A DNA stretch of 64,000 nt from an uncultured Cellulophaga sp. (GCA_947496695.1 CANMEI010000009.1:1-64000), one strand, 5' to 3'; positions 1-8,634 are shown, counted from the stretch's first letter. Numbers and translations: made by a program. Notes: a model not told the origin generated them from the sequence alone.

Positions 1-109
1 TGTAATACACTGAAATATAGAGGACTTCTTTACTTCTTTTGTCTTAAATAAAGTGTGCTAGTGCTGTAATCAATAATTTAAAACTGAAATTATTAAGCTA
101 TTCTTTATG

Positions 110-117
110 TATTTTTG
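110..117 (+). promoter_or_regulatory. Bacteroidota -7 promoter element before trhA
   Basis: TATTTTTG matches the Bacteroidota housekeeping consensus TAnnTTTG. It lies 23 bases before the TTG start of the hemolysin III family gene, giving a short leader. No clear -33 TTTG is visible. The rest of bases 1-140 shows nothing else recognisable. Confidence 0.55.
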
Positions 118-140
118 TATATGATTTTAATTTATATATT

Positions 141-776
141 TTGAATCGTGTGACAACAATTTATAAAAAAGAAGAGTTTTTAAATACAATTTCTCATGGA
201 TTGGGAATTGTTTTAGGATGTTTTGGCTTTTTATTTCTTCTTTTAAAGAACTCAAATAAGAGTGAATATGCTTTATTCTCTATAGTTGTTTATGCTTTTA
301 CAATTGTTTTATTATATACCGCTTCAACATTATACCATAGTACAACTTTACCAAGAAATAAATCTAAATTTAGAGTTTTAGATCATATTAGTATTTATTT
401 TTTAATTGCAGGAACTTATACTCCAGTAACATTAATTACTCTTATAAATGGAAAAGGAGTGTTGATTTTTTATATTGTTTGGGCTATTACTTTTTTTGGA
501 ACAATATTAAAATTGTTTTTTACTGGAAAATATGAATTTATTTCTCTTTTGTTGTATTTAGCAATGGGGTGGTTAATTGTTATTGATTTTCAAAACTTAC
601 TAAATTCAACTTCTGATTTAGGTATTAAATTATTAATCTTGGGAGGATTCTTTTATACTTTTGGTATTGTGTTTTATGCTATAAAAAAAATTCCATATAA
701 TCATTTTATATGGCATATTTTTGTTTTGTTAGGTTCAATAAGCCATTGGTTGTTTATTTATTTAGATGTAATTTAA
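141..776 (+). CDS. trhA: TrhA/hemolysin III (PAQR) family membrane protein
   Basis: Integral inner-membrane protein of the hemolysin III/PAQR family, about 211 residues with seven hydrophobic segments, which is the normal family size. The family's metal-site residues are present: the S-x3-H pattern around Ser62/His66, the Asp in the 'LDHISIY' segment near residue 81, and a C-terminal HxxxH (His188, His192). Bacterial members are linked to membrane-lipid homeostasis; true haemolysis is doubtful. The start is a TTG, because no in-frame ATG lies between the -7 box and the conserved 'NTISHGLG' segment. It stands alone and converges on the DUF4268 gene with a 4-base overlap. The family call is firm and the physiological role inferred. 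Confidence 0.85.
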   Translation: MNRVTTIYKKEEFLNTISHGLGIVLGCFGFLFLLLKNSNKSEYALFSIVVYAFTIVLLYTASTLYHSTTLPRNKSKFRVLDHISIYFLIAGTYTPVTLITLINGKGVLIFYIVWAITFFGTILKLFFTGKYEFISLLLYLAMGWLIVIDFQNLLNSTSDLGIKLLILGGFFYTFGIVFYAIKKIPYNHFIWHIFVLLGSISHWLFIYLDVI

Positions 777-1201
777 TCTATTAACATATCTTCAAAGTCA
801 TTAAAAAAAGATTCAAACTTTATCATTGTTTCATTTAAAAAAATCATTGTTTCTTGCCATGTGTTTTTATTATTTATTGATACATTATCTATGGCAACAT
901 ACAAACGAGAAATATCTCTTTGATTATCTAAGTAAACATATTCTTCAAAAATTACATTGTTAATATAATCAGATTCTAATACAGATTTTAGTGAGTTCAA
1001 TTTTTCCCATAATTGAATTCTCTTTTCTAAATCTTTGTTTTCTATATCCATAGAAACCATTGCGTTAGATTTGTTAAAGTGAAATTTTAGAGAAAAATCT
1101 TTAATTTTTGTATTGTATAATATCCACTTTCGAGGAAATGATTTCCCAAAAGATATCCAAAAATCTTGACGTAATTTTTTTGCTTCTGCTTTACTAAACA
1201 T
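773..1201 (-). CDS. DUF4268 domain protein
   Basis: A 142-residue soluble protein recognised as the DUF4268 type common in Flavobacteriaceae: it opens with an 'FSKAEAKKLRQDFWISFGKSF' style segment and is rich in aromatic and charged residues. There is no signal peptide or membrane segment. Function is unknown; the DUF4268 fold is sometimes fused to nuclease-like proteins elsewhere, but nothing here supports nuclease activity. It lies directly downstream of the ZIP transporter on the same strand with no spacing (its ATG is next to the ZIP stop), so the two are probably co-transcribed and translationally coupled. Confidence 0.7.
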   Translation of the reverse strand: MFSKAEAKKLRQDFWISFGKSFPRKWILYNTKIKDFSLKFHFNKSNAMVSMDIENKDLEKRIQLWEKLNSLKSVLESDYINNVIFEEYVYLDNQRDISRLYVAIDNVSINNKNTWQETMIFLNETMIKFESFFNDFEDMLID

Positions 1202-1873
1202 TTATAAATAATATGCTATAATGATTCCTATTATGATCACTAATAGTTTTCTTAAATTAAATTTATGGCCTTCTGAGCTTTCAAATAGTATTACAGTTGA
1301 AATATGTAAAAATACACCAACTGCTACTGCTGTTAATTCGTTATAATATTTTGCAATTATTTCAGTGTTAGAAGAAAGGTATGTTCCTAATGGTGTCATT
1401 ATAGAAAATAAAGAAATAAAAAATATTGCTTTTTTTAAACCTAATTTAGAACCTAATAAAAATATACTTAAAATTATTGCAATTGGAATTTTGTGTACTA
1501 ATATTCCATATAATATAGAGTGATCGTGATCAGCAGGTACACCTTCTAATAATGAATGAATTGATAAGCTTATGAATAATAGCCAAGGAAATTCATTATT
1601 TTCTTTATTTACATGTACATGACCGTGTTCAGCTCCTTTAGAGAAAAACTCTAAAAAGATTTGTAGCAATATCCCGAGCATTATAAATATGCCTATGGAT
1701 TTTGGTTCATTATTGGTGTAAATCTCAGGAAATAACTCAAATATAGTTAGTGATAATAAAAAAGCTCCACTAAAGGCTAATAGTAGTTTAAAGCCTTCTT
1801 TATTTTTTGGTTTTGTGAGATAAACAAAAGCAAAGCTTAACAGCACTGCAAGTATTGGTAATAAATAGGTCAT
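1202..1873 (-). CDS. ZIP family divalent metal transporter
   Basis: A 223-residue polytopic membrane protein with the ZIP signature. A His-rich cytoplasmic loop (His83, His85, His87) precedes the transmembrane IV motif H-x3-E-G (His106, Glu110, Gly111) and the transmembrane V motif HKIP (from His127). These residues line the binuclear metal site of ZIP proteins, so import or equilibration of Zn2+ or a related divalent cation is the likely role. It is shorter than plant and animal ZIPs but typical of bacterial GufA/ZupT-like proteins. It is divergent from the THUMP methyltransferase gene and upstream of the DUF4268 gene. No Zur-like operator was recognised. Confidence 0.85.
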   Translation of the reverse strand: MTYLLPILAVLLSFAFVYLTKPKNKEGFKLLLAFSGAFLLSLTIFELFPEIYTNNEPKSIGIFIMLGILLQIFLEFFSKGAEHGHVHVNKENNEFPWLLFISLSIHSLLEGVPADHDHSILYGILVHKIPIAIILSIFLLGSKLGLKKAIFFISLFSIMTPLGTYLSSNTEIIAKYYNELTAVAVGVFLHISTVILFESSEGHKFNLRKLLVIIIGIIIAYYL

Positions 1874-1923
1874 GCTTATTTTAGGTTTATAGTAAATACT
1901 AACCTTAGGGTGTAAAATTAATG

Positions 1924-1931
1924 TATTTTTG
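1924..1931 (+). promoter_or_regulatory. -7 promoter element before the THUMP methyltransferase
   Basis: TATTTTTG, an exact TAnnTTTG match, 20 bases before the ATG at 1952, in the divergent gap with the ZIP gene. Confidence 0.55.
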
Positions 1932-1951
1932 TGGTATTGTTTTAGATACTT

Positions 1952-3115
1952 ATGGATAATAATTTTAAAATGGTTGCTAAGACCATGTTTGGCTTTGAAG
2001 AAATTTTAGCAAAAGAGTTGCGTAAATTAGGTGCAATGAATATTGAGCAAGGTGTTAGAAGTGTAAGCTTCGAGGGTGATACTGGTTTTATGTATAAGGC
2101 AAATTTATGCTTACGCACAGCTATAAAAATTGTAAAACCAATTCATTCTTTTAATGTTATCAATGAAGAAGATTTATATAAAAAAATATATGCTTTTGAT
2201 TGGACAGAGTATTTATCTCCTCAAACAACATTTGCTATTGATACAACTATAAATTCAGAAAACTTTACACATTCATTATATGTGTCTCAAAAAGTAAAGG
2301 ATGCTATTGTAGATAAGTTTAGAGATACTGATGGTGAAAGACCTAATGTTGATATTAAATTTCCGGATACAAGAATAAATATTCACATTCAAAAAGATCA
2401 TTGCAACGTTGCTTTAGATACTTCTGGGAGATCTTTACACCAAAGAGGATATAAGACAGCAACAAATATTGCGCCGATAAACGAGGTGCTTGCTGCAGGT
2501 ATATTACTTATGAGTGGTTGGGATGGACAGTCAGACTTTTTAGATCCAATGTGTGGGAGTGGAACATTGTTAATTGAAGCAGCTATGATTGCTTGTAATA
2601 TTCCGGCAAACATAAATAGAAAAGAGTTTGCTTTTGAAAAATGGCCAGATTACGACGAAGAATTATTTGAAAAAATTATTGATAGTTGTTTGAGTAAAAC
2701 TCGAGAGTTTCATTTTAAAATTGCAGGTTATGATAAAGCACCTTCTGCAATTAGAAAAGCTCAAGATAATATTGAAAATGCTAATTTATCAGAATATATA
2801 AAAGTTGGTCAATTTAACTTCTTTGAGACTGAAAAATCAATGGCGAGCCATTTACATATTGTATTTAACCCACCTTATGGTGAACGATTAAATATAGAGA
2901 TGGAAGAATTTTATAAAAGCATAGGAGATACTTTAAAACAACATTACCCAGGTACAGATGCTTGGTTAATTACTTCTAATTTAGAAGCTTTAAAATTTGT
3001 AGGCTTAAGACCTTCTAGAAAAATAAAAGTATTTAATAGCCACTTAGAATCTAGATTGGTTAAATATAATATTTACTCAGGTAGTAAAAAGGCAAAGTAT
3101 AATAAAGAAGAATAG
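1952..3115 (+). CDS. THUMP-domain class I rRNA methyltransferase (RlmL-N/RlmK type)
   Basis: S-adenosylmethionine-dependent RNA N2-guanine methyltransferase of the THUMP/UPF0020 family, 387 residues. The N-terminal ferredoxin-like and THUMP region spans roughly residues 1-165. The Rossmann methyltransferase domain carries motif I 'DPMCGSGTLLIEAA' near residue 198 and the catalytic motif IV NPPY at 306-309, followed by G-E-R-L. That motif is characteristic of guanine-N2 methylation, and 23S rRNA G2445 is the target of the nearest E. coli domain (RlmL N-terminal half). The size fits the single-domain family, not the fused RlmKL. The ATG is supported by the promoter 20 bases upstream. A small membrane protein gene follows after 4 bases. 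Confidence 0.85.
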   Translation: MDNNFKMVAKTMFGFEEILAKELRKLGAMNIEQGVRSVSFEGDTGFMYKANLCLRTAIKIVKPIHSFNVINEEDLYKKIYAFDWTEYLSPQTTFAIDTTINSENFTHSLYVSQKVKDAIVDKFRDTDGERPNVDIKFPDTRINIHIQKDHCNVALDTSGRSLHQRGYKTATNIAPINEVLAAGILLMSGWDGQSDFLDPMCGSGTLLIEAAMIACNIPANINRKEFAFEKWPDYDEELFEKIIDSCLSKTREFHFKIAGYDKAPSAIRKAQDNIENANLSEYIKVGQFNFFETEKSMASHLHIVFNPPYGERLNIEMEEFYKSIGDTLKQHYPGTDAWLITSNLEALKFVGLRPSRKIKVFNSHLESRLVKYNIYSGSKKAKYNKEE

Positions 3116-3119
3116 AGTT

Positions 3120-3350
3120 ATGTCTATAAAAAATAAAGCCTTATTGTATAATTTTTTAGGTTACGCAGTACTTTTTATAATAATACGTTTTTTTATTATA
3201 GAGTTTTTTGCATTAAATCATTTTGTGAAACTTATAATTGCAGCAATACTGGCAACTCTATTAGCTCCTAAATTTGCTGTAATTAAAACAAAAGAGGGTG
3301 CTAGGTTAGTAATGAAGTGGATTTTTATAAAAGGATTTAAAGAATTATAG
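3120..3350 (+). CDS. Small two-helix membrane protein, unknown function
   Basis: A 76-residue hydrophobic protein with two predicted membrane helices (about 9-30 and 35-52) and a basic tail. I recognise no family. It starts 4 bases after the THUMP methyltransferase stop, so it is probably co-transcribed with it. It ends 1 base before the convergent DUF6048 gene. Confidence 0.6.
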   Translation: MSIKNKALLYNFLGYAVLFIIIRFFIIEFFALNHFVKLIIAAILATLLAPKFAVIKTKEGARLVMKWIFIKGFKEL

Positions 3351-3351
3351 A

Positions 3352-4170
3352 TTAGTTTTTGGGTGGCCCATTTTCGCCATTACTATTTTCTTTTCTTTCT
3401 TTATCTCCTTCATCAACAAATTTTTCTCTAACTTTTTTCTTCTTTTTGTATAAAGGGATAAGGTATGAAACTGTATAATTAAAACTTGCTCCAAAAATAG
3501 TATTATCTGTTACTTTATTAAATCCAGGAATCCATAAGTTAGGAAAAACATCATCTTCTTTATTAGCGATTAAAGCACCTAGTCTAACGCTTCCTCCTAA
3601 ATATAAATTAGAAAAAAGCTCAACTTTTAAACCCATAACAACTTCTAACCATACAGCACTTCGACCACTAAACTCTTGAGCAGTTGTAATACTTCCACTA
3701 GCAAAATCATCTGGATAAAAATATCTGTTCGAGCTATATATACTGTAGCTATTTAATGTTTGACTAAAACTACTTGCGGCAACTCTACCTCCAAGGCTGA
3801 TTATATTAGTCATTCCAAACCAGTTTTCATATGTATTAAAATCTACTCCGGCTTTTATATAACTACCAGATGTAGTGAAATTATATAAATCTTCTTGTTT
3901 TGTTTTTTTTTCATTACCTATTTCAGTAGCTAAATATAAGTTTTGTGATATTCTGTAATCGCCAACTAATTCAAGACCAGTATAATCATCATCTAATGAT
4001 GAAATTAAAATTTTACTTAAATCAATACCTGCTCTAAGACCATAAGCTTCAGTTTTCTTTATGGTATCTTTAGGGTGTAAGTCTATTGTGTTGTCATTTT
4101 CTTGTGAATAAGAAAATAATATACTAAAGAAAAAGGTAATACTATAGATATATTTTAACATGTGTTTCAT
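3352..4170 (-). CDS. DUF6048 family secreted/outer-membrane protein
   Basis: A roughly 273-residue secreted protein: a short basic N-terminus, a hydrophobic segment and a cleavage-type 'FSYSQ' ending near residue 20, followed by alternating amphipathic strands consistent with an outer-membrane beta-barrel-like fold. The 'YGLRAGIDLSK' segment and the gene order rlmD, DUF6452, DUF6048 are characteristic of Flavobacteriaceae. The ATG at 4170 is preferred over an in-frame TTG at 4182; a third candidate is the ATG at 4161. The gene overlaps the end of the DUF6452 gene by about 29 bases, implying coupled translation. The C-terminal tail is highly charged (Lys, Glu, Asn). Function is unknown. Confidence 0.7.
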   Translation of the reverse strand: MKHMLKYIYSITFFFSILFSYSQENDNTIDLHPKDTIKKTEAYGLRAGIDLSKILISSLDDDYTGLELVGDYRISQNLYLATEIGNEKKTKQEDLYNFTTSGSYIKAGVDFNTYENWFGMTNIISLGGRVAASSFSQTLNSYSIYSSNRYFYPDDFASGSITTAQEFSGRSAVWLEVVMGLKVELFSNLYLGGSVRLGALIANKEDDVFPNLWIPGFNKVTDNTIFGASFNYTVSYLIPLYKKKKKVREKFVDEGDKERKENSNGENGPPKN

Positions 4171-4636
4171 CTTCGTTTTCAATGGTTGTAGTTACAACTT
4201 CAATTTCCTTAATCCAATTGTCATCATCTTCTGTTAGGGTAGCTGTTAAGTCATAATAGTATACAACATAACCACAAGCTCTTGATATATATACTTCTTC
4301 TGTGGTATAATCAAAAGTTACAATATCTTCATTAATATTAGTGCCATCATCATCAGAGATAGAAAAACTATACATTGTAGATAGTTCTGTTATTTTTAAA
4401 GGTATTTCAATTGAATCAGTATCTACATTGGCAATAGTATCACCATAAACTCCATCAGATGTAAAAGCTCTAACTACTAAATTAGAAGGTTCTTCTTCAT
4501 CATCTTGATCTTCATATTCATAAAACCCAACAATTAACAAAGGTGTATCACCATCGACACAGATATCATCTTTTTCGCATGAATTAAATGCTAAAAAAAG
4601 AAAGAGAATAACAAAAAGATATTTTAATTTTTCCAT
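4142..4636 (-). CDS. DUF6452 family lipoprotein
   Basis: A 164-residue predicted lipoprotein. The hydrophobic signal segment ends in a lipobox-like 'LAFNSC', placing Cys20 as the acylated residue, followed directly by acidic residues. The mature part is acidic and beta-rich, and contains the conserved Cys pair seen in this family (near 'DICVDG' and 'SRACGY'). It sits between rlmD and DUF6048 on one strand, a conserved flavobacterial trio. The partner DUF6048 gene overlaps its 3' end, suggesting that the two secreted products act together at the outer membrane. Function is unknown. Confidence 0.7.
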   Translation of the reverse strand: MEKLKYLFVILFLFLAFNSCEKDDICVDGDTPLLIVGFYEYEDQDDEEEPSNLVVRAFTSDGVYGDTIANVDTDSIEIPLKITELSTMYSFSISDDDGTNINEDIVTFDYTTEEVYISRACGYVVYYYDLTATLTEDDDNWIKEIEVVTTTIENEDETHVKIYL

Positions 4637-4659
4637 AGTTGAATTTCTATTCTTGAAAT

Positions 4660-6069
4660 TTAGCGTTTTTCTAAAAGTACAACATTTTCTACATGATGGG
4701 TTTGTGGAAACATATCAACAGCTTGTGTTTTAGTTATTTTGTAATATTCACTCATTAATTCTAAATCGCGAGCTTGAGTTGCGCTATTGCAACTTACATA
4801 TACTACTTTTTTAGGAGCTATAGTTAATATTTGTGCAACCACATCTTTATGCATACCATCTCTTGGTGGGTCAGTAATAATAATGTCAGGAGTACCATGC
4901 TCTGCAATAAATTTTGGATTGAAAATATTTTTCATATCACCTGCAAAAAATATAGCATTATCTATTTTGTTTGCAATGGCGTTTGCTTTAGCATCTTCAA
5001 TAGCTTCAGGAACAGCTTCAATACCAACTACTTTTTTTGCTTTTTTAGAAACAAATTGTGCAATAGTACCTGTGCCTGTGTATAAGTCATACACTAGTTC
5101 TTCTCCTGTTAAACCTGCAAAATCTCTAGTTATTTTGTATAATTCGTATGCTTGTTCAGAATTTGTTTGGTAGAATGATTTTGCGTTTATTTTAAATTTA
5201 AGCCCTTCCATTTCTTCAAAAATATGATCTCTACCTGCAAAACAAAAAATATCTTGATCGTAAATAGTGTCATTTTGCTTAGAGTTAACTACGTATAATA
5301 AGGCTGTAATTTCAGGAAATTTTTCAGAAAGATGATTTAATAGTAATTCTCTTTTCTCTAAATCATTCTCAAAAAACTGAATCAATACCATTATTTCTCC
5401 AGTTGATGAAGTTCTAACCATCATGGTGCGTAATAATCCGTGTTGGTTTCTTGGATTGAAAAAGGTTAACCCATTTTGTAGTGCAAAATTTTTAGTTTCT
5501 AAACGGATTGCATTAGAGGGGTCTTGTTGTAAATGACATTTCTTTACATCTAAAATTTTATCCCACATACCAGGAATATGGAAACCTAGAGCATTTCTGT
5601 CATAAATTTCATCTGTAGATTGTATTTCGTCTAATGTTAACCATCTACTATCTGAGAAAGAAAATTCCATTTTATTACGATAAAAATACTGTTCTTTAGA
5701 ACCTAAAATAGGTGTTATTTCAGGTAATTCTAAGTGACCTATTCTTCGTAAATTATTTTCAACTTCTTTTTGTTTGTAAAAAAGTTGGTGGTCATATCCC
5801 ATATCTTGCCACTTACACCCGCCACAAACTCCAAAATGTTCGCAGACAGGTTCAACCCTTTTGTCAGATAAAGTATGAAATTTCACGGCAATACCTTCAA
5901 AGTAGGCTTTACGTTTTTTTGTTGTTTGAACATCAACAACATCGCCTGGTACTGTATTAGTTAAAAAAATTACGCGACCATCAGGAGCTTTACCTATGGT
6001 TTTACCTTTTGCACCAGCATCTACAACGGTTACATTCTCAAAAACCGTTCTTGTTTTTTTTCTACGCAT
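4660..6069 (-). CDS. rlmD: 23S rRNA (uracil-1939-C5)-methyltransferase RlmD
   Basis: A 469-residue TrmA/RumA-type SAM-dependent methyltransferase that makes m5U1939 in 23S rRNA. An N-terminal TRAM domain (about 1-65) is followed by iron-sulfur cysteines Cys76, Cys82, Cys85 and Cys178, which matches the 4Fe-4S cluster of RumA. The catalytic part has the SAM loop 'YTGTGTIAQF', the 'DPPRDG' motif, and the nucleophile Cys427 in 'YVSCNSATQ'. Length and motifs are complete. It is the first gene of the minus-strand group with DUF6452 and DUF6048. A -7 box sits only 4 bases before the ATG, so the mRNA leader may be almost absent. Confidence 0.93.
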   Translation of the reverse strand: MRRKKTRTVFENVTVVDAGAKGKTIGKAPDGRVIFLTNTVPGDVVDVQTTKKRKAYFEGIAVKFHTLSDKRVEPVCEHFGVCGGCKWQDMGYDHQLFYKQKEVENNLRRIGHLELPEITPILGSKEQYFYRNKMEFSFSDSRWLTLDEIQSTDEIYDRNALGFHIPGMWDKILDVKKCHLQQDPSNAIRLETKNFALQNGLTFFNPRNQHGLLRTMMVRTSSTGEIMVLIQFFENDLEKRELLLNHLSEKFPEITALLYVVNSKQNDTIYDQDIFCFAGRDHIFEEMEGLKFKINAKSFYQTNSEQAYELYKITRDFAGLTGEELVYDLYTGTGTIAQFVSKKAKKVVGIEAVPEAIEDAKANAIANKIDNAIFFAGDMKNIFNPKFIAEHGTPDIIITDPPRDGMHKDVVAQILTIAPKKVVYVSCNSATQARDLELMSEYYKITKTQAVDMFPQTHHVENVVLLEKR

Positions 6070-6073
6070 AGCG

Positions 6074-6081
6074 CAAAAATA
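6074..6081 (-). promoter_or_regulatory. -7 promoter element abutting rlmD start
   Basis: On the minus strand this reads TATTTTTG, an exact TAnnTTTG match. It ends 4 bases before the rlmD ATG (6069), so initiation 5-7 bases downstream would give an essentially leaderless transcript. Confidence 0.45.
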
Positions 6082-6200
6082 AGTTGTTTTTAATTAATTA
6101 GCTCAAAGTTTAAGACTTTATGCATCATATTTTAAGGATTAATAATATTGTTTCTCTTTTCTAAAAAACTTTAATTTCCTATTAATATTTTGTAATTTTA

Positions 6201-6275
6201 CAGCTCTACAAGGATGATTTCTCTCCCACGCTGAATTTTCGAGTCTTCGAAAGGATAAAGGTACAGAAGGAATTG
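6201..6275 (+). other. G+C-richer putative structured leader of rocD, with mini-ORF
   Basis: In the 234-base gap before rocD, about 75 bases are visibly richer in G+C than the surroundings. They contain a six-codon open frame (6214-6234, encoding MISLPR, preceded by AAGG), then a stem of TTTCGA pairing with TCGAAA around a 4-base loop (6237-6252), then a purine-rich stretch. It could be an mRNA leader element or an attenuator-type peptide; I cannot match it to a known riboswitch. The weak -7-like TAATTTTA at 6193-6200 would place the transcript start just upstream. Confidence 0.35.
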
Positions 6276-6303
6276 CTAAAGTTTTATTTTAAAAATTATA
6301 ATC

Positions 6304-7548
6304 ATGTCAGTTTTAGAAAAAATTACTTCTAAAGATGCTATTGCGTTAGAAGACAAACACGGTGCTCATAATTATCATCCATTACCTGTAGTTTTAAACA
6401 AAGGAGAAGGTGTTTATGTTTGGGATGTAGAAGGAAAAAAATATTACGATTTTTTATCTGCGTATTCAGCAGTTAATCAAGGTCATTGTCACCCGAAAAT
6501 AGTAGGAGCAATGATTGAACAAGCGCAAACGCTTACCTTAACATCAAGAGCATTTTATAATGATGTTTTAGGAGAATATGAAAAATATGCTACTGAAATA
6601 TTTGGTTTTGATAAGTTGTTGCCAATGAATACAGGAGCTGAAGCAGTTGAGACGGCTTTGAAAATTTGTAGAAAATGGGCTTATGAAAAAAAAGGGATCA
6701 ATGAAAACGAAGCAGAAATAATTGTTTGTGAAAATAACTTTCATGGTAGAACTACTACTATTATTTCTTTTTCAAATGATCCTGTAGCACGTAAAAATTT
6801 TGGCCCTTATACAAAGGGTTTTATAAAGATTGAGTATGATAATTTAAAAGCTTTAGAAGAGGTTTTAAAAAGTAATTCAAATGTTGCTGGGTTTTTAGTA
6901 GAACCAATACAAGGAGAAGCTGGTGTTTACGTACCATCTGAGGGTTATTTAAAAACAGCAAAACAGCTTTGTGAAAATTATAATGTTCTTTTTATTGCTG
7001 ATGAAGTTCAAACAGGTATAGCAAGAACGGGTAAAATGCTGGCTGTAGATCATGAAAATGTAAAACCAGATATTTTAATTTTAGGTAAAGCTTTGTCTGG
7101 TGGTGCGTACCCTGTTTCTGCTGTTTTAGCAAATAATGCAATTATGGGTGTGATACAACCAGGAAATCATGGGAGTACATTTGGTGGTAATCCGGTTGCA
7201 GCAAAAGTAGCTATAGCAGCATTAGAGGTTGTTAAAAATGAAGATTTAGCTCAAAATGCTGAAAACCTTGGTCAGTTATTCAGATCTGAATTAAACAAGT
7301 TTATACCAAAATGTTCAATTGTTAATGCAGTTAGGGGTAAAGGTTTGTTAAATGCTATTTTAATTAATGATACTGAAGATAGTTCTACAGCTTGGGATAT
7401 TTGTATGGCATTAAAAGAAAATGGATTGTTAGCGAAACCTACGCATGGAAATATTATTAGGTTTGCTCCACCTTTGGTAATGAATAAAGAGCAGTTGCTA
7501 GAATGTGTTTTAATTATAACAAAGACATTAAAGCAATTTGAAAAATAA
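6304..7548 (+). CDS. rocD: Ornithine--oxo-acid aminotransferase
   Basis: A class III PLP aminotransferase of 414 residues that converts ornithine and 2-oxoglutarate to glutamate-5-semialdehyde and glutamate in arginine/ornithine catabolism or proline synthesis. It carries the ornithine aminotransferase hallmarks '[12 protein letters not shown]' near 107, the PLP-binding Asp in 'IADEVQTG', and the Schiff-base Lys262 in '[11 protein letters not shown]'. The length is right for OAT and shorter than eukaryotic forms with a targeting peptide. It is monocistronic: an upstream leader of about 100 bases and an intrinsic terminator 22 bases after the stop. It is the only arginine-related gene in the window. 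Confidence 0.9.
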   Translation: MSVLEKITSKDAIALEDKHGAHNYHPLPVVLNKGEGVYVWDVEGKKYYDFLSAYSAVNQGHCHPKIVGAMIEQAQTLTLTSRAFYNDVLGEYEKYATEIFGFDKLLPMNTGAEAVETALKICRKWAYEKKGINENEAEIIVCENNFHGRTTTIISFSNDPVARKNFGPYTKGFIKIEYDNLKALEEVLKSNSNVAGFLVEPIQGEAGVYVPSEGYLKTAKQLCENYNVLFIADEVQTGIARTGKMLAVDHENVKPDILILGKALSGGAYPVSAVLANNAIMGVIQPGNHGSTFGGNPVAAKVAIAALEVVKNEDLAQNAENLGQLFRSELNKFIPKCSIVNAVRGKGLLNAILINDTEDSSTAWDICMALKENGLLAKPTHGNIIRFAPPLVMNKEQLLECVLIITKTLKQFEK

Positions 7549-7570
7549 TTATTCTCTAGTTTAGAAAATA

Positions 7571-7601
7571 AAAACCTCCAAAGTATTATTTTGGAGGTTT
7601 T
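7571..7601 (+). terminator. Intrinsic terminator of rocD
   Basis: A perfect 12-bp stem (AAAACCTCCAAA with TTTGGAGGTTTT) around a 7-base loop, followed by an A/T tract. It lies just after the rocD stop. The remainder of the gap to 7748 is A/T-rich with one 8-bp inverted repeat and no gene. Confidence 0.85.
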
Positions 7602-7748
7602 ATTTAATATTTTTTTGAGAGTTCAATTATAGATAGTATAAAATATATAATTGTAGCTATATCTTAAACTAACATAATTTTAAAAAATTCATTAGATCAA
7701 GTATTGTATTTCTCTTTAATTTAATATTAAAGTCTTAAAAAAAAGAAA

Positions 7749-8078
7749 TTAATTTAAAAGTTCATTTAACTTTTCTTGAATTAGTTCTTGATCACCACTT
7801 TGTAATACTTCTAAACCTAATTCTGTAATTAACCATATTACAAATGCAATCATTGCAATGTTTAATACTATTGCTATTATTGCAATAATTTTTCCAGTTT
7901 TTATAGTACTAATATTTGAGTAATCATGAGGGTTTAAGTCATAAACCTTTTGTGATTTGAAGGCTAAAATTAAAGCTATTATACCTGTGATAATTCCTGA
8001 GCCATAAAAACAGCAACAAAAAAAACTTATAATTCCAAGTATAATTATTAAAGTAGCATGTGGTAATTTTTGTTCCAT
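7749..8078 (-). CDS. DUF4190-like small membrane protein (CCC motif)
   Basis: A 109-residue membrane protein with two hydrophobic segments (about 9-38 and 64-88) separated by a polar loop of about 25 residues, plus a C-terminal acidic helix. The 'FFCCCFYGSG' Cys triplet between short hydrophobic stretches is typical of the CCC-motif/DUF4190 proteins frequent in Flavobacteriaceae. It follows the DUF2752 gene by about 16 bases on the same strand, an association common in this group. Function is unknown; a role in membrane assembly is only a guess. Confidence 0.65.
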   Translation of the reverse strand: MEQKLPHATLIIILGIISFFCCCFYGSGIITGIIALILAFKSQKVYDLNPHDYSNISTIKTGKIIAIIAIVLNIAMIAFVIWLITELGLEVLQSGDQELIQEKLNELLN

Positions 8079-8094
8079 AATTTTAAAGGTTTAG

Positions 8095-8394
8095 TTATAT
8101 AAATTTTAATATGTAGTTAATGAGTATTAGAAATATTGATATAAATACAGATAAATTAATTATTATGTTCGCATATTTTATAGAATAAAAAAAGTTTAAA
8201 ATTAAAAAACCAAAAAGAAATAGTAAACTGTAAATTGCAGGATACATTTTAAAAGCAGCAATAAAGTCGCCTTGAAATAGTAAAGCTAATGAACGTTGCA
8301 CACCACATCCAGGGCAATCAATACCAAATGCTTTTTTACTAAAACAAGGGAGCATAAACTTTTCTAAGTCTAAAAAAAGAGCAACTATTTGCAT
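8095..8394 (-). CDS. DUF2752 domain membrane protein
   Basis: A roughly 99-residue membrane protein with the DUF2752 hallmark 'CPGCGVQRS' and a preceding conserved Cys in 'MLPCFSKK'. Two to three hydrophobic helices follow. The upstream frame stays open to 8460, but starting there would overlap the divergent gene at 8446 and add atypical sequence, so I place the start at the ATG at 8394; the ATG at 8355 is also possible. It is paired with the downstream DUF4190-like gene. The cysteine pattern suggests metal or redox chemistry but nothing is established. Confidence 0.7.
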   Translation of the reverse strand: MQIVALFLDLEKFMLPCFSKKAFGIDCPGCGVQRSLALLFQGDFIAAFKMYPAIYSLLFLFGFLILNFFYSIKYANIIINLSVFISIFLILINYILKFI

Positions 8395-8445
8395 TTTTTG
8401 TCTGAATTGAATTCCAAACACGAAAAATACTATTAATTTTAACCA

Positions 8446-8634
8446 ATGAAAATAAAACAAATCATTTATTTATTACTTATTATAATTGGAGCATTAATTA
8501 CATTATTTGGACCCAATTACATGCTTAAGGAATATGCTCTTGCAATAGGTATCGTTTTTTTAATGTTTGGTATTTATAGTATGACAACAACTTATGGTAA
8601 TAAAAATAATGAAGAGTCAGATATAGAAGAATGA
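8446..8634 (+). CDS. Small two-helix membrane protein upstream of smr
   Basis: A 62-residue protein with two hydrophobic helices (about 5-22 and 29-47) and an acidic C-terminus. No family recognised. Its stop overlaps the ATG of the Smr gene in an ATGA arrangement (8631-8634), which indicates translational coupling. Confidence 0.6.
   Translation: MKIKQIIYLLLIIIGALITLFGPNYMLKEYALAIGIVFLMFGIYSMTTTYGNKNNEESDIEE

Noticed and set aside
4787-5173. A 128-codon plus-strand open frame opposite rlmD
   Set aside because: The rlmD frame holds all catalytic residues here; the antisense frame has no recognisable protein character.
7624-7653. 8-bp inverted repeat CAATTATA/TATAATTG downstream of rocD
   Set aside because: Only A/T-rich pairs with a long loop, no T-run, and a stronger terminator lies just before it.
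8395-8460. Longer N-terminus for the DUF2752 gene
   Set aside because: It would overlap the start of the divergent gene and adds residues not typical of the family.
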